NCBI GenBank assembly: GCA_932521025.1
Contig: OW051469.1
Coordinates: 7,080,398 to 7,144,397 of the forward strand
Length of the DNA: 64,000 nt
Origin: Oscheius onirici
Taxonomy: Eukaryota; Nematoda; Chromadorea; Rhabditida; Rhabditidae
Direction: 5' to 3'
The notes under the pieces are model-generated. The model had not been told where the DNA came from and ran no database searches. It saw only the letters and a program-made list of their open reading frames with translations. Each line of letters opens with the position of its first letter. Position 1 is the stretch's first letter. This document shows, in pieces, positions 58,189 to 64,000 of the stretch. A program made the position numbers and the translations under genes.

Positions 58189-60490
58189 ATGAGCGACTTG
58201 AACTTCCAATGTAAGTATTTATGTGCTTGCCTCTAAACAGAGCTTTCCAGCCTTTTCCAACGATTTTTCGGTCAATTCAACGAATGAGCAGGCCGGCTTC
58301 CACGGAGGCAGTCTGGGCGATCGGGACCGCAACACGGTATCTTTTTGTTCCCTTTTCGCTGAAACCAGCCTTCGTGAAAAGTTTTTCAAAGAGTCGGCCC
58401 ATGACCGTGGTTTATGCTTGTTTTTACCCTGCAAAGCTCAAAATATAAGCCTTTATTGTCAATTTTGGGTACAGTTAAAGCAGAAATATATGAACTTTTT
58501 TGAAATAAAAAGTCGTGAATGTGTGTTATGGACAAGTTTTACTAACAAGCTTTTCAGCTAGTCGACGACAACGTCTCCACGACGGGAACCGGCAGAAATT
58601 TCTTCTCCATGACCTACTACCAGCAGTTTTTCGATGTCGATACTGAACAGGCTAGTTACATTTTCTTTTTCAAAACATGAATTCAGGTAGTAAAAAGAGT
58701 GCTGAATAGTGTCATTCCAACGAATAACAACTTCATTCTAGACTTTGTTCAACCACTTCCCGACCTCTGGGGTATTTTGTCCAATTTCTTTGTAAACAAA
58801 AAGCTATTCAGGACCGTTTTGGATTTCGCTGACGCTCGTCTTCTCGATCGGAATCTTCGGCAACATTGCTCAGTACATCGGAAACACTGGCGAAGGTGCT
58901 TACGGTAGCGACTTTCGTCTTGTGACCTCAGCCAGTACTCTCATCTTTCTCTACGTCGTTTTCGTCCCGATGCTTCTTTTCGCCATCCTCTGGCATCGTA
59001 AATCCGACCTACAGTATCCCTACTTGGACATTGTCTGTGCCTACGGTTACAGTCTCACCATCTTTATCCCCGTGTCTGTAAGTCGTGTATTTTTGGAAAA
59101 TATCGAAAGAATTTCCAGCTCCTGTGGATTCTGAACGTGAACTGGTTCCGCTGGGCTCTGATCCTCACGTCGGTCACACTGAGTGGAAGTGTTCTCGCAA
59201 AGGCCATCTATCCTGCCTTCAAAAACGATTCCAATCGTCTGGTTGGTTTTTTCCTAAATTCCGGTCATATTACCTACAGTAGATATGATAATACCTGGAT
59301 CAGACGTAAGAATGCATTTTCCATGTGGACGAAATTCGGCTACTCTTTATACTCTAAAACCGACCATTAGTCTATTCAATGCGAAAACTTTTCACGAAAA
59401 TTAAAACATTGGAACAAACTTACAATTAGATGTTCTGTTCATATTATCATTTCAACTTTCCAATTCAGCGAGTATAATAGCTGTACATCTTTTTGAAAGA
59501 AAGTAAAAGACCCAAGTAGTCATATAAATAAACATAACGGACCACCAAGTAAACTCAGATACCTGTCTCCAGGACGTTCCTATATAATCCTAGCCCATGG
59601 TTTTCCAGGTAGCTTTCGGCTCAGTAGCCGTCGTCTTCTTCCTCCATTTCCTTTTGGCTTTCGCCTTCAAAGAGATGTTCTTCGACGCCGTCCATCCTCT
59701 TCAAGCTGCTCATGAAGTTGCCACTCCCGGAGCTAGTCAGGTTCTTTTTTCAAGTCTTGCTCAAAATAAAGCCTAATTCAGACCATTGGCAGCAATATCA
59801 CGACCGTTCTAAGCAACGTCACGTCGTCGGTGAGTAGCTAAGCTTGCCTGCCCCGTCATCCTTTCTCTGCACATATGTTTCTTACCATCTCTAATTATTT
59901 TTCCGCATAACTTGAAAGAGATATAACTACTGTGATGCCTGTGCTTTACTAGAAACTATATATTCCCAAATAAATATGACTTTATGTTCTCCTCCTCTTG
60001 CTTTTTTCAAACGCTTCTTGCCAGTATACTTGGGCAACTCGACTCGAGTCGAGCTCGATCTCTTCATTTCTTCGTATTTGAGCCGCGAAATTTAAAAAAA
60101 AATGGACTCGACTCGACATGGCCCACGAGCCGACTCGGGTCGGTCCAGAACTCGAATCGGCTCGTGACTCGACGCCCAAGTATACTTGCCAGCACGCTAG
60201 CACTCTCGACATGATTGAGCTTTCAGCCTTCTATCCCGACAAGTGTCACGTCTAGTCTTCCAATGACTGGCAGCAGTTCAACAACGTCTAAAAGTCGAGA
60301 AACTACAGCCAAAACGAGTCCCACTGTACCAAGTGCTACTGATGTGGCCACAACTAACACAACGGGGCTTAAAGGAAAAAGTACAGAGAAAACAGCAGAA
60401 ACGACTACAAAAGTGGCGACAAACGCGACCACAACAACTGTTGTGACTCCAGCATCGAGCACGACAAGTCCGCCGTCAAAATCGCCATAA
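58189..60490 (+). CDS. YIPF1: YIPF1/2-like Yip1-domain Golgi membrane protein
   Basis: This multi-pass Golgi/trans-Golgi protein interacts with Rab GTPases. The start MSDLNFQ (ATG 58189) is 17 bases after an acceptor (TTTTACAG). A soluble N-terminus (FSNDFSVNSTNEQAGFHGG) and the YYQQFFDVDT block lead to FVQPLPDLWGPFW, which opens the Yip1 domain. Membrane helices follow (LTLVFSIGIFGNIAQYI, LIFLYVVFVPMLLFAILW, YGYSLTIFIPVS, then further helices to about 59700). By hand splicing, the last exon (about 60226-60490) adds a long Ser/Thr-rich tail (SSTTSKSRETTAKTSPT, ATTTTVVTPASSTTS) that ordinary YIPF1 proteins lack in this form. The preceding intron (about 59831-60225) carries a hAT-type MITE. A shorter product ending near 59840 is possible if the tail exon is not used. 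Confidence 0.82.
60017..60192. mobile_element. hAT-type MITE with 8-bp target-site duplication
   Basis: The direct repeats CTTGCCAG at 60017-60024 and 60185-60192 flank a 160-bp element (60025-60184). It starts TATACTTGGGC and ends with the exact reverse complement GCCCAAGTATA. The interior is full of CTCGACTCGAGTCGAG-type palindromes. An 8-bp duplication is the signature of the hAT superfamily. It lies in the last intron of the YIPF1-like gene. Mirror ORFs at 59982-60212 (-) and 59984-60214 (+) are by-products. Confidence 0.9.
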
Positions 60491-60551
60491 TATCCCAGCT
60501 TTTACACGATTTTTTTGGGGTTTTTATATGCGATGAATTTTATGAAAGCTA

Positions 60552-60750
60552 GGTTTGCAACGCCATTACATGGCTAAAGTTAGATACTTCGTCTTTGCCT
60601 GCTCGGGAATCCCAGTCCTAGCCTCAGTAGCCTTCCCTTTTGACACTTTGCTCCAGTGTCCGCTCTTCAAAAAAAAACGAAGGTGCAAGAAGTTAACTTC
60701 GCACACTTGCTTTTCCTGTCGCGGCTTCAAACAGACACTAACAGACAATT
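60552..60750. repeat. Dispersed repeat family R1, copy d
   Basis: Starts GGTTTGCAACGCC..GGCTAAAG and ends GGCTTCAAACAGACACTAAC then AGACAATTTA, matching both ends of the copy at 35204-35342. It lies between the YIPF1-like and FAF1 genes, in convergent 3' flanks. Confidence 0.6.
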
Positions 60751-60929
60751 TAGAGTGGATTCGAAAGTTGTCGTGATTGCACAAAGAGATTTATCAAAAC
60801 AGAGAAGAAGACATTAAATACACAATGGGGAAAGTCATAGGTTGGAGGCGAAAGCCCTCAGGTAGCTTGACTATCAGTTTCGACCCATATAAAACCACTC
60901 GGACGAGTAAAGGTAGAACGTTTTTGTTG

Positions 60930-62853
60930 TTACTGCTCTTCCACGAAGATCTGCTCACGTTTCGGCCATTTCAGGGCACTGAAAGAGCTGTTGGCATCCC
61001 AATTGGAGACCTGAATATTGGAAAATTAGCTTTAAAAAGTGGGTCAAACTGACTTCTTTTTTGGGGAAGTCCGCGTTGAAATATCTGTACTGTTCCGTGC
61101 CGTAGCCTTTGGAACTGAGGAACGTGTTCATAATGCCCAGCCTTTCAGAGTTGCGGAACCGGCGCATCAGCTAAAACTTCCATTTTAGAAGTAAAACGAA
61201 AAAGAGCTACTTGGTCGCCTTCGGGAAGTCTGAACTTGATAAGGATGGCATCAGGAGCATTTTCGGCCGGTTCATCTGGAAGCTCACTTTCCAGGCGAGC
61301 TCGTCGCATCTTTTCCTCTTCTTCGGCTCGAATTTGACGTTCTTTTTCCTCCTTCTGCTCACGAATTTCCTTCTCGATAGCCTCGCGACGGGCGCGATCA
61401 GCGGCCAGCGATTCCTCGTACCTGAAATGAGAAATTTAACATATACTGCGAAACACAATAGTAACGAAAAAATTGCTGCCGGGCTCGATTCCGCTCTAGT
61501 TTTCTTCTTGCAAAAGAGCGTCATAAGAATGTACTTCCGGGGATCTTCTTGTAGGAATGAAAAACAAACTCTTTAGCCTGTTCCTGTCGAATTCGTTCTC
61601 GCTCCTCGCGAGCATTCTTCTCCTGGATCTCATTCATTCTGATGCTCGCAAACTCGTCCACACAGACGACCAGCTGGCTGATTACGGCATCAGCCGGATA
61701 GGTTCCATCGCAAATGCTGATAATCTTCAGCGTGCCCTTTTCCTTGGTCAGAAGCACGAGCAGCGGGTATTTGTCCCTCTGGAAATGCAGCTGCTCATAC
61801 AGTTGACGAGGATCGCCAATGTTTAGCGTTCTGACCCAGTCGACGAGCTTCTTGAGATTCTCTCTACAAAAACACTAAGCTTGAAATAATTTCAAACAGC
61901 TCACTTGAAAGTAACATCCCAACCCCAGAGAACAAACTGCTTTCGGAGAAGGTCGCTCACTTCCGGCTTGCACATGACCTGAATTGAGCATAAAATTTGA
62001 AACGGCAGAAAAATACATTTGATGCAAAAATATTGGCAGCAACGCTCTTATCATTGTGAATGTAGATGGCCAGAGGACGTCGCTCTGACACATCGCGGCC
62101 AAGAGCATCAAAGGACTCTCGAATGGTGTTGTTCAACGTATCGACGTGGAAGTTTGGCATGAATGCTCCGTTATTCGGGCAGTATCTTCGACTTGATCGT
62201 TTTTAACAAAAAGTAAGGATACCTGGATTCGAAGACGGTGATAAAGTTTTGGAGCGATTCAATGATACTGTCGCTATCTTGGGGAATCAGAGGAATGTCG
62301 TTGGTCGAGCGTGTTCTCAGTTTAGGAGCTGCATCGGCCCGACTGGTAGCTTCATCGTCGTCAAAATCCACATCCTCCTCGGAATCTGCTCCAAACACGC
62401 CTCCGCGATGATTTGAGGAAGACGACGAGGGCAACTGTTGGCGGCGCAGCTCTACAGGGATATCGTCCTCATCCTCCTCATTGCCGTGTGACATGTCATA
62501 ATAACTGTCGTCTTCCATATCTTCGTCGTCTTCCAAAACATGCATAGGAATTCGATGTCGTGCTTCGCGAACCGGCAATACTCGAGGCTCGGCCTAAAAT
62601 TAAGAAATTATACACAAAAAACATGATGGAACCTCAGGAGGAGCATTCTGTTCGTCGTCGCCGTCCGTGTCATTGAGAAGATGAGTTTCAATAGCTTTTT
62701 CAAGGTTCCAATCTAGAGAAGCCAGCGTGCACAGGGCTATTTCTCTGTCCTGTACATTTGTTATTTCCTAGAAAAGAAAAAAATCGCTAGAAAAATAGGA
62801 ATGCGAACCTGAAATTGTCGAAGAGTATCTTGTTGTGTACTATTCAATTCCAT
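60930..62853 (-). CDS. FAF1: FAF1-like UBA/UAS/UBX protein
   Basis: This is an adaptor that brings ubiquitinated cargo to the p97/CDC-48 unfoldase. The start MELNSTQQDTLRQFQ (ATG 62853) opens a UBA-like domain (LASLDWNLEKAIETHL). A long acidic, disordered region follows (DDEDMEDDSYYD, then DSEEDVDFDDDE). The thioredoxin-like UAS domain spans about 62180-61560 (NDKSVAANIFASN, then FVLWGWDVTF), then comes an Arg/Glu-rich coiled coil and a UBX domain (FRLPEGDQLMRRFRNSERL). By hand splicing across a short intron, the C-terminus reads ALKWPKREQIFVEEQ-stop, at 60930-60932. The domain order and UAS wording fit FAF1 better than FAF2, and no FAF2-type membrane hairpin is visible. The canonical FPR motif of the UBX is replaced by KWPKR. 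Confidence 0.88.
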
Positions 62854-64000
62854 TGTAAACTACTTGACTGAAAGAGGTTATTTAAACCTTGTAAGGAAGA
62901 AAACGACAAGAAATAAACAGGCAAGTGGGTAAATGTCATCATCTGACTAGCCAGTGGGTCTGTCTGCGTCTCCACTTCTCGCCATACCTCTCCTCAGCAT
63001 CGATCAGCCGGATGGACCAAAGAGCACATTTACTTTGAGAACAGGGGCACTTTCAAATGTGTAATAATAAGAAAATGAGTAGGAAAATGAAGAGAAAGAA
63101 GGCTTTGTTTACAAATGTAAAATGAAGACAGGTCACGACGTTTTCGGCTGATAAGCGATGCGAAGTATTGCGAAAAGCGAGGCAGGACACTGGTTTTGAA
63201 AGTCACAGGTGCAGCATGGAGAAATTCTTGGAGCTGTTGAACGAAAGGCTGATGAGAATAAAACGACAAACAAAAAGTAATCACGACAAAATGTAGATAT
63301 TTTAACGGGGAACTGGGCTCCTATTATCTTTGTTCATTTCAGAGCATTGAAAACGAAACGGAGATAAAGGGTTACGAAATAAGCAAAGACAATAGAGGTC
63401 CTTGCCAAGCCTAAGCCTATACCAGAAAATAGGAAGACTGGCACGAAAAGAAATGCGCGGCAAGATTCAAACTTTGCCTGAGTATCGAACTTGGCCGTCG
63501 AACCGGGATCGGACCAAAAATGAAGATGGGCATATTATAGCGCATTCTAGAACTAAATCAATGAATAATAATATTGTTATATTTTGCTGAACTTTTTTTT
63601 TTTACTAAAAATGACGAAAAAATGCAGATTTTGGTCAAAAAACAACCCTTTTTCCAAAATTTCCCCGGGCCGGGCTTTTCAGGTCCAATCCCGGGTCGGC
63701 CCGTCAGCCATGTCTACACATAAGTATATACGCACCCAAAAAATTCAAAAAGATTAGTCAAAAATTGGATTCGTCTTTTACCTCAAAGATGTCAAATTTG
63801 ATTACATATTTGCATACTTGATGCAAATATGGATAACACTTTTCGAAAAAAATTCGTTGGTCATTTTTGCAGAAAAGTGTCTTTGGCCAATCCACATAAG
63901 TATAAACGCACCCAGGAAAAACGGCGCTTTACTTACAAAAACTAACTTTCCAGGGGTATTTTGAGCTTAATGATCGGTTACAGTCCTGTAACATTAAATC
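62854..64000. other. Repeat-rich non-coding end of window
   Basis: No supported gene. Two direct repeats of CACATAAGTATAxACGCACC, followed by CA, occur at 63717-63738 and 63893-63914 (one mismatch), each after a GGCCAAT- or GCCATG-like stretch; this resembles the ends of Tc1-like transposons. Just before, at 63665-63710, is a GC-rich palindromic block (CCGGGCCGGGC and CCGGGTCGGCCCG) of the kind found in hAT-derived MITEs. Mobile-element debris is likely; class and borders are uncertain. Confidence 0.45.

Noticed and set aside
59982-60214. Opposite-strand ORFs of equal length near 60 kb.
   Set aside because: They result from the palindromic interior and terminal repeats of the hAT MITE; no domain is present.
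1-64000. tRNA, rRNA, spliced-leader RNA genes and CRISPR arrays.
   Set aside because: Scanning by eye found no paired A/B-box tRNA pattern, no rRNA core and no regularly spaced repeats; a covariance-model search would be needed to be sure.

Overview
The window looks like nuclear DNA of a small invertebrate, most likely a nematode. It has a TWK-type two-pore K+ channel with the nematode C-terminal pattern, an innexin, two small Ly-6/uPAR-like surface proteins, very short GT-AG introns (often 31-50 nt) and, just upstream of many start codons, splice-acceptor sequences with no visible donor, as expected where mRNAs are trans-spliced. No rRNA, tRNA, CRISPR or bacterial operon signature was seen. 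The species cannot be named from the sequence, and a tardigrade or another small ecdysozoan is not strictly excluded.

Layout. 1-3.1 kb: an intact non-LTR (RTE-like) retrotransposon ORF on the minus strand. 3.2-9.5 kb, all minus: TWK K+ channel, alkylglycerol monooxygenase (AGMO), and a DOMON/cytochrome b561 ferric-reductase-like protein. 9.5-12.2 kb: no supported gene. 12.2-20.4 kb (+): rootletin, a coiled-coil ciliary rootlet protein, with a repeat-bearing intron. 21.5-22.2 kb (+): Ly-6-like GPI protein. 22.3-27.5 kb (-): PAICS (purine synthesis) and an SLC7 amino-acid transporter. 29.5-30.9 kb (+): innexin. 31.1-32.05 kb: a fold-back (inverted-repeat) element. 32.3-32.9 kb (+): second Ly-6-like protein. 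33.0-40.4 kb (-): dishevelled, with DIX, PDZ, DEP and the conserved C-terminus, plus a same-strand 362-codon ORF inside an intron that may be an alternative first exon. 40.4-44.0 kb: no supported gene.

The right third is dense in housekeeping genes: a 100-aa four-exon gene of unknown function, USP47 deubiquitinase, AP endonuclease IV (apn-1-like), coatomer beta (minus), ZRANB2 splicing factor, YIPF1-like Golgi protein, and FAF1 ubiquitin/p97 adaptor (minus). ZRANB2-YIPF1 and USP47-APN1 are close same-strand pairs, possibly operonic.

No multi-gene pathway unites the window. The less explained content is non-coding or structural: a dispersed repeat family in dishevelled introns and after YIPF1, a hAT-type MITE with an 8-bp target duplication, the fold-back element and its diverged relative in the rootletin intron, a 92-bp duplication shared by a PAICS intron and an SLC7 splice junction, a frame-preserving intron inside the K+ channel selectivity filter, and the dishevelled alternative-start exon. 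I did not find a clearly new biological system; these are the best candidates for follow-up.
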